This document shows, piece after piece, positions 11,815 through 24,469 of a stretch of DNA of 64,000 nucleotides (its first letter is position 1; every line of letters starts with the position of its first letter). The translations under genes were made by a program, and so were the position numbers. The notes beneath the pieces are model-generated. The model ran no database searches. It was not told where the DNA came from and was given only the letters and a program-made list of their open reading frames with translations. The DNA comes from Pseudorasbora parva (Eukaryota; Chordata; Actinopteri; Cypriniformes; Gobionidae): assembly GCF_024679245.1 (NCBI RefSeq), contig NC_090173.1:51907018-51971017 (forward strand). Reading direction: 5' to 3'.

Positions 11815-12584
11815 TAAAATGTGCACTCGGATGTTTATTTTTGCTATGTTTAATGTGTGAGTGCAATTTAAATTTTTCTTTACATGCTTATAAGAATCAT
11901 TTAGCCCATCATAATTCAGTGGGATGTGATTGTGAATAGGTCCAATATTTTTCCTGAGAGTGTCTTTCTCCTTTTGTTTTTCAGTCAGAGTGTCCTAAGT
12001 TACTGTAACTCTGACCTTAAAAGAACTGTATGTAAGACATGTAAATTGTCAATTGAATGTCAATTAATCATAAAATGGCCCTGATATGTCACTATACATT
12101 AAGAAATCATGTTAATTTCAAATATCACTGACAACAGTAGTCCGGCCAGGATATTGTCATTTAAAAGTTGTTGTTGCAGCCCTCAGCTGATGTTGATATT
12201 GTCATGTTGTGTTTTGGCCTGAAGCTCCGCCCTCCACCTATCGACCAATCACAAAGTCAGTAGTGTTTCTGCATCCGGGTTGCCAGATCTGCTCTAGTTA
12301 CCACAGCTGCAGCTACAAACATTCCTGCTGATCCTGCAGCCAATCTGGCAACCCCGGGTCAGGAGGAGGGGGAGAGGGGAAAGTGATTGCAGTACCAGTT
12401 TAGGTCACAATCTTACCCACACTTCCTTTAATTGTCCTGCCTGTAAACTCTTAGTGTCATGGACTGTTCCACAGGTGCACATGCATTTATGCTTTTCTAT
12501 TTAGGCTTGGAATGACATAAAGATGAGTAAATGGTGATAGAATTGTCATAACTGTCAAACTGATTTGTAGATTTGTTCTTTTAT
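11812..12584. other. Non-coding stretch
   Basis: Contains a G-rich GGAGGAGGGGGAGAGGGGAA tract near 12361 and no recognisable gene. Confidence 0.45.
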
Positions 12585-12662
12585 GCACCCAGCTGGCATT
12601 TTAACATTGAACCACTGTTGAATCAACGTCAGGTGCCAGTGTTGGATAACCGTTGAATTTTG

Positions 12663-13035
12663 TTTAGATTTTGCAAATCTAATCAACGTTGAAATGGCAA
12701 CGTCTTTCCAATGTCATGTTTCTCAACATAGGTGAATTTGCCAACATTGAAACAATATTGATTTTAGTTTAGATTTTGCAAATCTAATCAACGTTGAAAT
12801 GGCAACGTCATTCCGACGTCATGTTTCTCAACATAGGTGAATTTGCCAACATTGAAACAATATTGATTTTAGTTTAGATTTTGCAAATCTAATCAACGTT
12901 GAAATGGCAACGTCATTCCGACGTCATGTTTCTCAACATAGGTGAATTTGCCAACATTGATTTAAGTTTAGATTTTGCAAATCCAATCAACGTTGAAATT
13001 TCAACGTCACTATAAAGTCCTGCTTTTCAACATAG
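12663..13035. repeat. 105-bp tandem repeat, about 3.5 copies
   Basis: The unit starts TTTAGATTTTGCAAATCT at 12663, 12768 and 12873 (exact 105-base steps), with a last shortened copy at 12967. Each unit contains AATCAACGTTGAAAT, which is palindromic around AACGTT. Confidence 0.92.
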
Positions 13036-13299
13036 TTTTTGTTAAACTGTTTTCACTGAAGTATTGATGTGTTCAACAGCAACACCAAACACCTTGAAAT
13101 GGATACATAAACACTAAGTTTGCAAACACGCACAGTCAGCTTGGAAGAAGCCAATTGGTCAAAGGAAGACCAGGAAGAAGATTAATAAAGACATTTCACT
13201 GACGTAGGAAACATGCTTTATTACATAGCTGCAATTGTGCCAACCTTTCACATCAATTGTACACATGTCAAACTTTTACTTTACTCAAAAATTCTGTCA

Positions 13300-13799
13300 T
13301 TAAAGGGTTAGTTCACCCAAAAGTGAAATTGAGGTCATTAATGACTCACCCCAATGTCATTCCAGACCCGTAAGACCTCCATTCCTCTTCAGAACACAGT
13401 TTAAGATATTTTATATTTTAGTCCCAGAGCATTGTGGCGATCCGAATCAATGAATCATGGCTGTTTGAATCTTTATTTGAGGTTTGAAAACAAACACAGA
13501 AGAGAAAACAATGCTGAATAAAATCGTACTTTTTTTATTTTTGGACCAAAATGTATTTTCGACTCTTCAAGAGACTCTAATTAACCCACTGATGTCACAT
13601 ATGGACTACTCTGATGATGTTTTTATTACCTTTCTAGACATGGACAGTAAAGTGTGCATACTGCATTATGCTCTGGGACTAAAATATAAAATATCTTAAA
13701 CTGTGTGTGAAGATGAACGGAGGTCTTACGGGTGTGGAACAACATTAGGGGGAGGAGTTAATGACATCAATTTCATTTTTGGGTGAACTAACCCTTTAA
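13300..13799. mobile_element. TTAA-flanked hairpin MITE, copy 1
   Basis: TTAAAGGGTTAGTTCACCC at the left is inverted as GGGTGAACTAACCCTTTAA at the right, giving a 500-bp palindromic element. The internal ORF 13484-13699 is a by-product. Confidence 0.85.
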
Positions 13800-14225
13800 A
13801 TGACTCGCCTTGTCGCTCCACACCCGTAAGACCTTCGTTCATCTTCGGAACACAGTTTAAGGTATTTTATATTTAGTCCAAGAGCTTTCTGTCCCTTCAT
13901 TGAAAATGTATGTACGGTATACTGTCACTTTTTATGTTGTTGTTATTTTTGGACCAAAATGTATTTTCATTGCTTTCATTGCAAAAATTCTATCCAACCC
14001 ACTGATGTCACTCACATATGGACTACTTTGATGATGTTATTATCTTTCTGGTCCTTCTGGACATGGACAGTATACCGTACATACATTTTCAATGGAGGGA
14101 CAGAAAGCTCGGAGTAAATATAAAATATCTTAAACTGTGTTCTGAAGATGAATGGAGGTCTTACGGGTCTGGAACGACATTAGGGTGAGGAGTAAATGAC
14201 AGAATTTTCATTTTTGGGTGAACTA
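13797..14225. mobile_element. TTAA-flanked hairpin MITE, copy 2, left terminus lost
   Basis: Begins abruptly at CTCGCCTTGTCGCTCC and continues as the same family to GGGTGAACTA near 14224. The first 30 or so bases of the left end are missing. Confidence 0.7.
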
Positions 14226-14642
14226 GCTTTTTTTAACCTTAAAAAAAAAACGGCCCAAACATTAGGCAACATTAAACACAGCTGGTTAAGTCTTCCTTTC
14301 TTGTTACTTCTTTCTGCTACCGCCACCAGTCCTCTCAGGTGCATATTTCAAGTCTTTGGCCATGTATTCGTCTACTTTCATTGGCTTTAAGCTCAAGACC
14401 GCATCTGATGAGAAAAACAAAAAAACAGATCAGTTTTAGCAAACAGTACTCTCTCAAATTAAAATATTTAGCAAATATCAACTTTTGTGGCATTGCCAAT
14501 GATCAAAGTATATCAATTAGTATTGATCAACATGCAAGGTCATTGATAATCATGTGCTTGAGCGAGCAACAAAAGGCAGTTGGTAGTAACCCTTGCTGCA
14601 GGTAGAGACGTTAGTCTAGAGCCCAGAATGGAGTATTTTATT
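14226..14642. other. Non-coding; short receptor-exon-like match
   Basis: No gene. TAGAGCCCAGAATGGAG at about 14614-14630 is identical to part of the last receptor exon (about 62286-62302). It may be a relic or chance. Confidence 0.3.
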
Positions 14643-14650
14643 TATATATA

Positions 14651-14723
<73 letters not shown>
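14643..14723. repeat. (TA)n microsatellite
   Basis: About 40 dinucleotide repeats with one TTTA interruption near the start. Confidence 0.97.
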
Positions 14724-14728
<5 letters not shown>

Positions 14729-15639
14729 TTTGGACACATTACTATGTGTAATGTTTTTGAAAGAAGTTTCTTCTGCTCATCAAGCCTGCATTTATAAAAA
14801 TACAGTAAAAAAAAAGTAATATTGTGATCTTATTACAATTTAAAAATTTGGTTTTCAATTTATTATATGTTAAATTACAATTTATTTCTGTGAAAAGCTG
14901 AATTTTCAGTATCATTCCTTCACCGTCACATGATCCTTCAGCAATCATTCTAATATTCTGATTTATTATGAGTGTTGGAAACAGTTCTGCTGCTTAATAT
15001 ATTTGATGAATAAAAGGTTTAAAAGAACTGCATTTATTCAAAATAAAAACATTTTCAAATAATATAAATCTCCTTTACTATCAATTTAACACAGTGTTTC
15101 TCAAACTTTTTCAGCCCAAGGACCACTTTATCTTCCAACTTTTTTCTGAGGACCACCTACAAAATCCCACTTTAACACGCCCCCCAAAACCAACAAAATA
15201 GGAAGGATAAGCTGAATTTAAGTTTAATATGCAACTGTTTCAAGTCAAAAACGAATCATTCAAACATAAATGCAATGATTTGATCAGAAATTATTATATA
15301 CATTTTATATATAAAAAGTCTTCCACATAAACCTGTATTTAAATTTTACAAAAATGTAACAAAAAAAAAAGTTAAGGGTTAGTTACTTTCAGATTCAAAT
15401 AGATGGTTGGGTTAGGTATGGGGACAACTTAACGTTAAAGGAGACTTTCAGGTCGTTTTTCCAAATCTCTGGAAAAAAGAAGAAAGAAGAATGTGACGTG
15501 CTAAAGATGTATAGATATTCTTATGCCTCTCCCTGATTGGGTAACGGTAGTACAAGACAAAAACATTCAAACTGATCTAATATGTATAACGTTAGCTTCA
15601 TGGAGCGTACACACATACACGCCGGTGGAACGACGGACT
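14724..15639. other. Non-coding, AT-rich
   Basis: No gene recognised. The stretch around 15090-15180 (CCAAGGACCACTTTATCTTC and flanks) looks like a dispersed repeat end, but its partner was not found. Confidence 0.4.
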
Positions 15640-15815
15640 AACGGCAGTTCGCGGTTAAACTAGTCTGCCCGTAACGTTACACTTAACGGCGGTTCGCGGT
15701 TAAACTAGTCTGCCCATACGTCTACACACACACAGATAAGAACGGCGTTTGACGGTTAGCTAGCACTAACTCCGGTTCGTGGTTAAACTACGTTAGTCTG
15801 CCCATATAAACACAT
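15640..15815. repeat. GC-rich minisatellite, about 45-bp unit, 2-3 copies
   Basis: AACGGCAGTTCGCGGTTAAA at 15640 recurs at 15685 (GGCGGTTCGCGG), and a degraded third copy lies near 15767. Each is followed by an ACTAGTCTGCCC or ACGTTAGTCTGCCC segment. Confidence 0.75.
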
Positions 15816-16094
15816 TATTAACACAATACGTATATGGACCAGAGTCAGGCACACTCAACATTTATTTAGGAATTTTCTAGTTATAAAATGTGACTTCAAA
15901 AACTTTGCTTACCGTCTGAGCTGTTATGCCCAAATTCAGTCGAATCGGTCCAGGTCAGAACCTGCGAGGCTGACGATGATGACACAGACCCACTTCGCGC
16001 ACGCGCAAGCAGGTGTTGTGTGGAACCGTCAGAGCCTATTGGCCTTTGTGTGATGGACAGTCGCCGTCCTCCAATCAAGCCATACATCTTGTAT

Positions 16095-16425
<331 letters not shown>

Positions 16426-17055
16426 CTCTGGAAGAAAAATTAAGAGACCACTTAATATAAAAATTAACTTAATATATACAACTTAATATATAAAAATTAA
16501 AATGCACCAGAATGCAGGAAATCACATCTACAAAATGTAAAATTGTATGGGGGAAATGTATATCCCCAGACCCCCACACAAACAGCCCCACATATAATAT
16601 TTTCACCAGCCACCACTGCATATATTGTTCTTGTAAGGAATGACTAACCAAAATGATCAATCGGACTTGCTGTCAAAGTAAGCCATAAGATGTAGAAAGT
16701 GCTCAACAAACGTTTAATTCAGAGTTGATATTTCAACGTTGTATCATTATTCATGTATCAACTCTTTTTCAACAGTTAATTGATCAGCATTGTTTGGACG
16801 TTGTTCCAACGTTATTTTTCTACTGATATATTTCAACAAAAATTTTAAAAGTCATGGTTGTAAAAATAATGTTGATTTGACGTACAACTCAAAACTTGTT
16901 GATATTTCTATGTTGAATTCTTAGTGAGTTAACAACACCAATTCAACTATTTGGTGTTCAACGTTGTTTTGAAGTTGAAACAATGTTTTTTCATAAACTG
17001 ACATTATTTCAACTACATTTAAACGTTTAATGTCAGTCGAATGCCAGCTGGGCAC

Positions 17056-17830
17056 TTTATGTTCATTTTGCAGAGCTAAGAGGCAAGGTAGATGTCTCTA
17101 CTATAATACAACTTTCTGTCAGAAGTCTATAAACAGCTGGGGCTAAAATTTTCATTGGCAATATGCAATTATTAAAGAAAAAAAATCACTGCAGAATCAC
17201 ATGTTTTTTTTTTTTTTTTAAAGAAACTGGTTGAATTAAGTAATTCTAATAATGACTGCATCCTGTGTTGTAACAGATTTAGGAATAAATAACACATAGC
17301 CCTTTATTTACACTAAAAACCCTTCTTATTCATTTGTTGAGCCACATTTGCACACCCTGTCATGCTTTTGACTATAAGCCACTGCTGTAGATGCATTGCT
17401 GTAGTAACTCTTTTCCCGCCAGCGTAAAAAAAAAAAAAAAAAGTTGCCAGCCACCACCAGGGTTTTTGACCATTTTCACCAAAATGTAATAGCCCATAGA
17501 ATATTTTGTTTTATGAATATCTGAACATGCAATATATCAAAAGAAAAAGCTGACCCTTTTATTATCAACAACAACACCAACAACAACAGCAAAAAAAAAA
17601 AAAAAAAACGTTTTATTCTTTATGCATTCCTTTTTCATCAACACTTAAAGGTGTTTCATAAAAAAAGCAACATTTCCCTCAAAAAGCTGAGAAAATCACG
17701 TTTTTATGGAAGACTGTTTCTAGATCAGATTCAGAGCGATGATCAAACACAGATGGAGGAGATCAAGTCTATCAACACCCCTAATGATTGCACATTCCTA
17801 TAGCTCATCCTGGGTCCATATTTCAAAGAG
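17056..17830. other. Non-coding with poly-T, poly-A and (CAA)n tracts
   Basis: Homopolymer runs near 17204, 17427 and 17592 and a short CAACAA tract near 17567. No gene. Confidence 0.5.
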
Positions 17831-17895
17831 TTAAAGGGTTAGTTCACCTAAAAAAAGAAATGTAATTAAGTCCTCACCCTAATGTCGTTCCACAC
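17831..17895. mobile_element. TTAA MITE copy 3 (element D), left part
   Basis: Starts TTAAAGGGTTAGTTCACC and is cut at ...GTTCCACAC by the insertion of element A. It resumes at 30728 with TCCACACATCCGTAAGACC. TCCACAC is therefore the 7-bp target duplication. Confidence 0.8.
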
Positions 17896-18524
17896 CAACA
17901 CATTCTCACACCCAACTCGTCACATATGGACGCTTAACCAGGACCCCTTTTATGGAGCCAGATCAGCCTCAATAATAATACATTTACAAAACAAAATTCA
18001 TAAATGCATAGCACAATTCACATTTGTAAAATCGGATTCGTAAATTCAAAACACGATTCATAAATGCACAAGTTAAAAGCATAAATATTTCCCCAAATGC
18101 TCACACAAATGCATCTTACCTAAATAAATGTAAAATCTTTACACAAATATGTATATATCAAGGTCTTGAATGCATTTCCATCACACATTTATGAAAGATG
18201 TTGCATGCATTTATGGATCGTTGAATCTGCATTTGCGAATCGTCACACGTGCATGGACTGCATTGCATTTGTGTGTGGGATTTTTGAGACCTTCCTGGCA
18301 GGTTAGGATTCGTAAATATCTTTTTTTGGAGGACGTTCTGTTTAGCCAATCGTGGTGAGCTTTTAATCCACCAATCAAAACGCTCCTTACTGATCAGACT
18401 CAAGAAGCTCACTCCTGCCCTTTTTCTGTGCATTCTTTCATGATCGGTTGTTTCACGACCTTTATGTAAAGACATTTTAATGGGTACTCTTTTTTTTAGC
18501 ACCTATTGCAATTTCTACAAAATT

Positions 18525-18613
18525 ATGATTTATATTGTTCGCACAAAATACAGCTACCCGGTTAGCCTGCGATCACCATGGAAATGGAGCTGTCACTGTT
18601 GTTTTCACTTCAG
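18525..18613 (+). CDS. Possible first coding exon in element C
   Basis: An ATG at 18525 inside the left inverted arm opens a frame that leaves the arm and reaches a good donor, TTCAG|GTAAGT at 18613. It joins in phase to 19314-19482 to give 85 codons. An alternative ATG in a strong Kozak context (CACCATGG, about 18578) is in another frame and would stop soon after the junction. No family is recognised. It could equally be a non-coding spliced transcript. Confidence 0.25.
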
Positions 18614-19313
18614 GTAAGTTTAGTCCCTAAAATTACACAGATAATACACACACCTGTTCCTGACACTTTCTTGCAAGCTTCTGTTAAATATTTACTTTAG
18701 AGAAATGGTTTAGTGTCTTCGGAAAAAATCTGTTAGAGTCTCAACCATTAAGCTAACGTTAAATATAAGAGGTAATGTTAGGCTAACGTTAGCCTTGCGC
18801 CATAAGGACATTTGGGCTCTTAATCACATATTATCTGTAGATAAGAGGTTTTGATAGCTTTGCTGGCAATGTGTCATGAATGGAAGTAATGTTAATCTAA
18901 TTATTTAACCTAAAAGTTTTCACTGTTAATCGGTGACGTCACTCACACAAAGCGTGAAAATGGCCTGAAACGATTTCAGACACGTTTTAATCTTTCACAG
19001 TGAACCAGTATTGACAATGTATATCACCATGCATCTGTAAAACCTAAACGTAAATTCTGGTATCTTAAGATATTATATTGTATATCCTGTATATTATTTT
19101 TTCCCCTGCATTTTCACCTATGCTCTAGTTTATTTATTTCTAATAAACCTGACATTGTATACCACATATTGTTGGCTCTGTAACAAATTGTTTATGTTCC
19201 ACTGTTTCTTTTTTTCTGCACACTTCACCACAGAGGCCAAATGAGCATTGTGAATGTACAAATCTCACGTTATATTTATAACAATTCTTGTTGATGTTTG
19301 AGTTGTATTTCAG

Positions 19314-19482
19314 GGCAGTTTGTGAAGACAGATTAACAAGAGATGTTGTGACAACCTGGACAGAAGTCGGTTCCAGATCCACCTTCCAGACCAGACTTCT
19401 CTCTCATATTTATTGCTGTCTAATGGTGTATTATGTGTCCTCTGCAGAATTAGGTGCATGCAGATATTACTCGGGAACATGA
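19314..19482 (+). CDS. Possible second exon in element C
   Basis: Acceptor TTGTATTTCAG|G at 19313 follows a T-rich tract. The frame starting RAVCEDRLTRDVVTTW runs to TGA at 19482. The exon keeps one frame with the first exon only through the 2+1 split codon. No domain is recognised. Confidence 0.25.
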
Positions 19483-22205
19483 CTAAACTTTGTTTGCTAT
19501 AATACATCTATTTAGTGCACCAGTGAAACATAATTTTCCCCCCACATTTGCTTGTATAACTATATCTTTGTCATAGTATTCTTTCAGTGGTAAAGGGGTT
19601 TTCAGATGACAGAAGTCAACGTTAGTCAATACAATGATCTCTATGAAATGAAGCGCCAGATTTCCGGTGTTTTCCAAAATCTGTGACTGACCAAATCATG
19701 TGACCCTAGTTGGCGCTATATTGAGCAAATCCAACCTACTACTAAACCTATTCCTAATCCTAACCTTATAACTAGGGTCACATAATTAGCTACTACAACA
19801 GAATGAATCTACAGAGCATGACGTGCAGGGAAAATAGTAGGCTAAATGTATTAATCGAGGGGACGAATTAGTAAATCGTAGGCACAATTTACTTTTTTGT
19901 CTTGCACGTCGTGTGCGGTGCTCTGTATGGATCAGCATTGAATGGAATGGTTTACTAACCTACTAACTCATTAGAAGAGCCCTTGCTGCCACCTACTGGC
20001 ATAACAATGTAACCTGCTATAAAAGTGCTGAAAAACAGCTAAAACACAGGCACATTAAAACAACAAATATTATTGATTCAACAATAACAGCCATTATACA
20101 TTTTACATTTACATTACATATTTAGATTGCAATTTAATTATTATAATAATTGCAGCAAACTAATTATTAACTAATTAATGATTGTAACTATTTCAAATGA
20201 GAATGTACATTTTAATGATGAAATGCATTTTTTTTCTGTTGTATCTTATAACAACTGTGCACTGAAATTGTTTTGTATTTTTCTATTGGTTAATGTTATT
20301 ATATTTAAATTTGCCAATCATTGCATCATTTGCATGTGCTGTACTTTATTTGTACTATTTTGGTGTATTTGTATTTATCGGTATATAATTTTTACTTATT
20401 CACCATTCACTTTTCTTTGGTTCAAAAAAGTAAATGGTGAATGTAAAGTAAATGGTGAATAAGGAAGATTATTATGCTTAATAATTCTATATGATGCTAA
20501 CATTAACACCTCCCTTTGTGTTCAGCAGAGAAAATTAGGTCATACAGGTTTAGATTAGGAATAACCCAAGGATGATTCTTTTTTTGTGAACTCTGTCATA
20601 TTGCTTTTTATGTTTTGTGAATAAATACAATGAGTGACTAAATTTGTGTAAAGTAAAAATTATTTGGACTACATATGTAAATGTAGTTTAATAAAATGAG
20701 CAACAACCAGAGGAGAGCCCAAAAGGTAAGGTGAAATGTAAAAAGTGCTAGTAATAAGATGAATATTCAGATCTACAGAAATATTGTAACCTGTGACTTG
20801 CCTATGATAAACTATAAAGAGATCTAAAAAGACCACTTAATCTATTTCTCTTACTATACAGTTATAATATTGTTTTATATTGAAGTCATTTTTCAAAGAT
20901 AACATGAATAAACGGTATGCAACTTTGGTGAATAAGACAGCAGGCTAACCGGGTAGCTGTATTTTGTGCGAACAATATAAATCATAATTTTGTAGAAATT
21001 GCAATAGGTGCTAAAAAAAAAGAGTACCCATTAAAATGTCTTTACATAAAGGTCGTGAAACAACCGATCATGAAAGAATGCACAGAAAAAGGGCAGGAGT
21101 GAGCTTCTTGAGTCTGATCAGTAAGGAGCGTTTTGATTGGTGGATTAAAAGCTCACCACGATTGGCTAAACAGAACGTCCTCCAAAAAAAGATATTTACG
21201 AATCCTAACCTGCCAGGAAGGTCTCAAAAATCCCACACACAAATGCAATGCAGTCCATGCACGTGTGACGATTCGCAAATGCAGATTCAACGATCCATAA
21301 ATGCATGCAACATCTTTCATAAATGTGTGATGGAAATGCATTCAAGACCTTGATATATACATATTTGTGTAAAGATTTTACATTTATTTAGGTAAGATGC
21401 ATTTGTGTGAGCATTTGGGGAAATATTTATGCTTTTAACTTGTGCATTTATGAATCGTGTTTTGAATTTACGAATCCGATTTTACAAATGTGAATTGTGC
21501 TATGCATTTATGAATTTTGTTTTGTAAATGTATTATTATTGAGGCTGATCTGGCTCCATACTTGTCGTCACTTTTCAACGAACTGGGCGTACCTTTATCG
21601 TCAATTTTCGATGCGCTGGGTGCTCCATTCATTTCAATGAGAAACCTTTGGCGTCATACACAGATTCATTTAATTCTTTGCGTTTGTAAAAGCAGACATG
21701 ATTTTATTAATATTTAAAGGCTACTTTTATATTTTGAAGCAACTAACCCAACTCCTACCCTAAACCAACCCACATCTTAACAATATAAAACACATACCAG
21801 GCAAATAAATGTACAGTCACAAGTATTTTATTGCAAAATCTAACCAAAGCAGTATAAAAGTATTAACTCATGTTGCATTCCAAGTCTTCTGAAGTCATAC
21901 GATATCTTCATGTGAAGAACAGAGTTGATCTTGATGTTTTAATCGCTGAAATGATGATCCCACTGCCCCGTGAACGAACTCATTCATTTCTCATTCAAAT
22001 AATTCAAAAGACTCCTGAGCATGACGCGTTCGGTCACAAGACACACGAGAGCCAATGACATTTTACAATCAATGCTGATGTAATGACGCAATTGGTCACA
22101 AGACATACGAGAGCCAATGCAATTTCACTATGAAATCTGAAGTACGGCCGGCAATATTTGAAATTGAATGTGTTTGTGATCTTCGACGGATGGAGATGCT
22201 GATCG

Positions 22206-22212
22206 CTTTTGG
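22206..22212. repeat. 7-bp target duplication of element B, left copy
   Basis: CTTTTGG lies immediately before CAACACAGTC. The same heptamer follows the right end of B at 30175-30181. Confidence 0.8.
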
Positions 22213-22674
22213 CAACACAGTCTCACCCCTACTCGTCAAATGTTGCCGAACGGTCAAGGGACCCTGACGTCAACTGTTGACGCACAGGGTACCCCTAAAT
22301 CGCCATTTTTCGACGTACTGGGTAATCCACTGATTTCAACGAGAAACCTAGGACGTCATAAACAGACGTGTTGGGCATGTGAATGTTATCGTCATGATGG
22401 AATTTATTGGGTTATAATTGTTCCATTATGACATGTTGGAGTGTGATTCTCAATTTAATCAGCCAGCACAATTGTATTTACATTTATTTACGCTATGATA
22501 CACGTTTGAAACAGCAGTCAAACCCCACCCCGCCCTAAACCTACCCATTTGCGTATTATATGATATAAAACACAGACTGTAACAGACAACAGGCACACTT
22601 TATTGAAAAATTCAAACTATTCCGAGGCCAAACGATTGAATTGTGAGAAGAAAAGACCCAAAAGCAATCACCTC

Positions 22675-22735
22675 GTCTCTATCCGCGCCGCGCGCCGCGC
22701 GCATAGGCCGCGCGCCGCGCCCCGGCGTCACACCG
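22675..22735. other. GCGCGC-rich patch in left arm of B
   Basis: Repeated GCGCCGCG/GCGCGC units form an intense CpG cluster in an otherwise AT-rich arm. It is mirrored at about 29660-29707 with one base change. It lies some 180-240 bases upstream of the candidate start codon, so it could be a promoter-type CpG patch. Confidence 0.6.
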
Positions 22736-22912
22736 AAGACGCCACAGGTAGACCCCTCGGCGTCACGCGATGGACGAACTGGGAACCCAATTGCTTTCAG
22801 TGGGAAACCTTTGGCGTCAACATTAGACGGCAATTCTATCGGTATGAAATCGCGCTGAAGAAGTCTCATTCAGAACACTTCGCGATGTTTGGCATCAGAT
22901 CACGTGTGCCAC

Positions 22913-22918
22913 ATGTTG
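22913..22918 (+). CDS. Mini-gene B-plus, start-codon end of exon 1
   Basis: ATGTTG directly precedes a canonical donor GTGAGT at 22919. An in-frame TGA upstream (about 22856) makes this the first usable ATG of the frame that stays open through the next exons. The 5' untranslated part would lie in the arm. Confidence 0.4.
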
Positions 22919-23222
22919 GTGAGTAGTCATACATATTATGTCCTAATATTTGATATAAAGTATTTTCTGCTTGTCGTTATCGATCATGTTCAGTCACTGC
23001 ATTGTATCTGTCATCATCTCCACTGAGGCTTTGCATTTCTTTGCTTTCTAAATAAACACACCTTGCTAATAGGATGATTAAACACTGTCACGTGACGTGC
23101 TATAGACCTTTAAACAGTTGTTAATATTTAATAATAATTACTAGTGTAGTTCCAACGTGGCATTTGTAGTAGAAGCACAATAAAAATTAAAAAAGCAACA
23201 CTTGCCATGCGTTTACCACGGT

Positions 23223-23322
23223 ATTGGTAGTTTTAATGTGATATTTGTTGTAAATAAACAGTAGCCACAACAATTGGTAGTTTTAATGTGATATTTGTTG
23301 TAAATAAACAGTAGCCACAACA
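23223..23322. repeat. 50-bp tandem duplication in left arm of B
   Basis: ATTGGTAGTTTTAATGTGAT and the next 30 bases occur twice head to tail. The same duplication exists in the right arm (about 29063-29162). Confidence 0.9.
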
Positions 23323-23507
23323 ATTACCATGCTTTAAATGCATTTTAATGTAAAATCCAAATAATGTAAATGTAAATAATGTAATGTAAAATCTAAAATC
23401 CAAAATCCAAATATTGTTATTTAAATAGTATACTTTATAATGCTATATATTATATATTATGACTTTTTTCTCTCTTTCTTTTTTTTTTTTTTTTTTTACC
23501 TGAAAAG

Positions 23508-23600
23508 ACCAAAAGGGCCTCTCGGACTCAGTCAACCCATTCTTGTTTGTGGAGATGTAACGGAGAAAACCGAAAGCTGCAACAGCAAATATTTGTAATG
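23508..23600 (+). CDS. Mini-gene B-plus, exon 2 (in left arm)
   Basis: A long T tract leads to ACCTGAAAAG|ACC, and the exon ends ...GTAATG|GTATGT. It is 93 bases, phase 0 at both ends and stop-free (TKRASRTQSTHSC...). It is rich in Arg, Lys and Gln. A copy with one visible change lies in the opposite arm on the other strand (28837-28929). Confidence 0.45.
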
Positions 23601-23761
23601 GTATGTATGTGTTGGTTTGAACCCTTTATCAAACATTTTATTTAGCATTTGTTGTTACTTATTCTTACAAATCCCATAGCTCAATCAGTAAGAACATATT
23701 CCCAAAGTCTTAATAATTCACAAGATTTAACAAGTTGTCAAATTCATATGATTCTCGTACA

Positions 23762-23840
23762 TATAGCTCTGGAAAAAAGACCACTTAACATGGATTTCTA
23801 AATGTTAAGTGGTCTCTTAATTTTTTTTTTCCAGAGCTGT
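23762..23840. mobile_element. 75-bp hairpin MITE (AGCTCTGGAAAAAA ends)
   Basis: Near-perfect palindrome around AACATGGATTTCTAAATGTT with ends ATAGCTCTGGAAAAA and TTTTTCCAGAGCT. Mirrored in the right arm at about 28600-28675. Confidence 0.85.
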
Positions 23841-24469
23841 ATTTGTATATGAAGAGTTCAGATGCAAAAGCCTCAAAAAGCCACTTCGGTCACATGACAT
23901 CAGATATTCAATTATTTTTTCTTAATCAGATCAGTTGCACTGTTTATAACGTCCCGTTTGCATGTAAATAATTTATGTGATCACAAAATCAAGTGAGTTA
24001 TCTACATTTTCAAACAAATTCATATGATATAGCTTGCTATTACATACTTTTAATAATGGGAATGCACACATATCTGTGAACTTATTACATAAATGTATTT
24101 AACATTTAATTATGCATCGTTTTTTTACAGCAAGAAACAGTTATGTATGAACTCACAACTTGCATGCAATGTAATACAATTTCCTCTTTCTTTCTGTCTT
24201 GCAGGATTACTTGCAGATTACTTTTATTTATTAAAAAAAAAAAATTAAATAGTATTTTTTTTAATAGTTTTTTAAAAACTATTAAAACTATATAATTTAT
24301 TTTGTTTAAAAGATCTCTACAATATCAAACTCAACAGCTCTTTTAAGAGTCAACCCTCACAAGAGCTTCTAGTGATTCTCAGCGAGTCTTGGCGTAAAAC
24401 TGTCTTAATTTATATGTTTTAAAAACAATAGTATTTGCACAGAGTAAGTGAGATTTTCTTGTTTTACAG

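Larger units (their letters stand above)
17952..21560. mobile_element. Element C: 3.6-kb palindromic transposon with about 0.6-kb arms
   Basis: Arms 17952-18570 and 20940-21560 are near-identical inverted repeats ending TATGGAGCC.../...GGCTCCATA. A 3-bp CTT may be the target duplication. The arms carry many near-repeats of ATTCATAAATGCA or ATTCGTAAAT in both orientations, as subterminal transposase-binding arrays often look. The same ORF of about 105 codons (minus 18158-18502, plus 21036-21353) appears in both arms; it is probably fortuitous. The 2.4-kb centre has a possible two-exon ORF. Confidence 0.75.

Noticed and set aside
18158..18502. 114-codon ORF in the arms of element C
   Set aside because: Overlaps the AAATGCA repeat array. 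Identity between the arms is explained by the DNA repeat, and no domain or start context supports it.
22603..22926. 107-codon ORF (and overlapping 85- and 71-codon ORFs) in each arm of element B
   Set aside because: Low-complexity Arg/Ala-rich translation of the GCGCGC patch, with no domain. The overlapping frames are equally open, and the end of this ORF coincides with the untranslated part of candidate exon 1.
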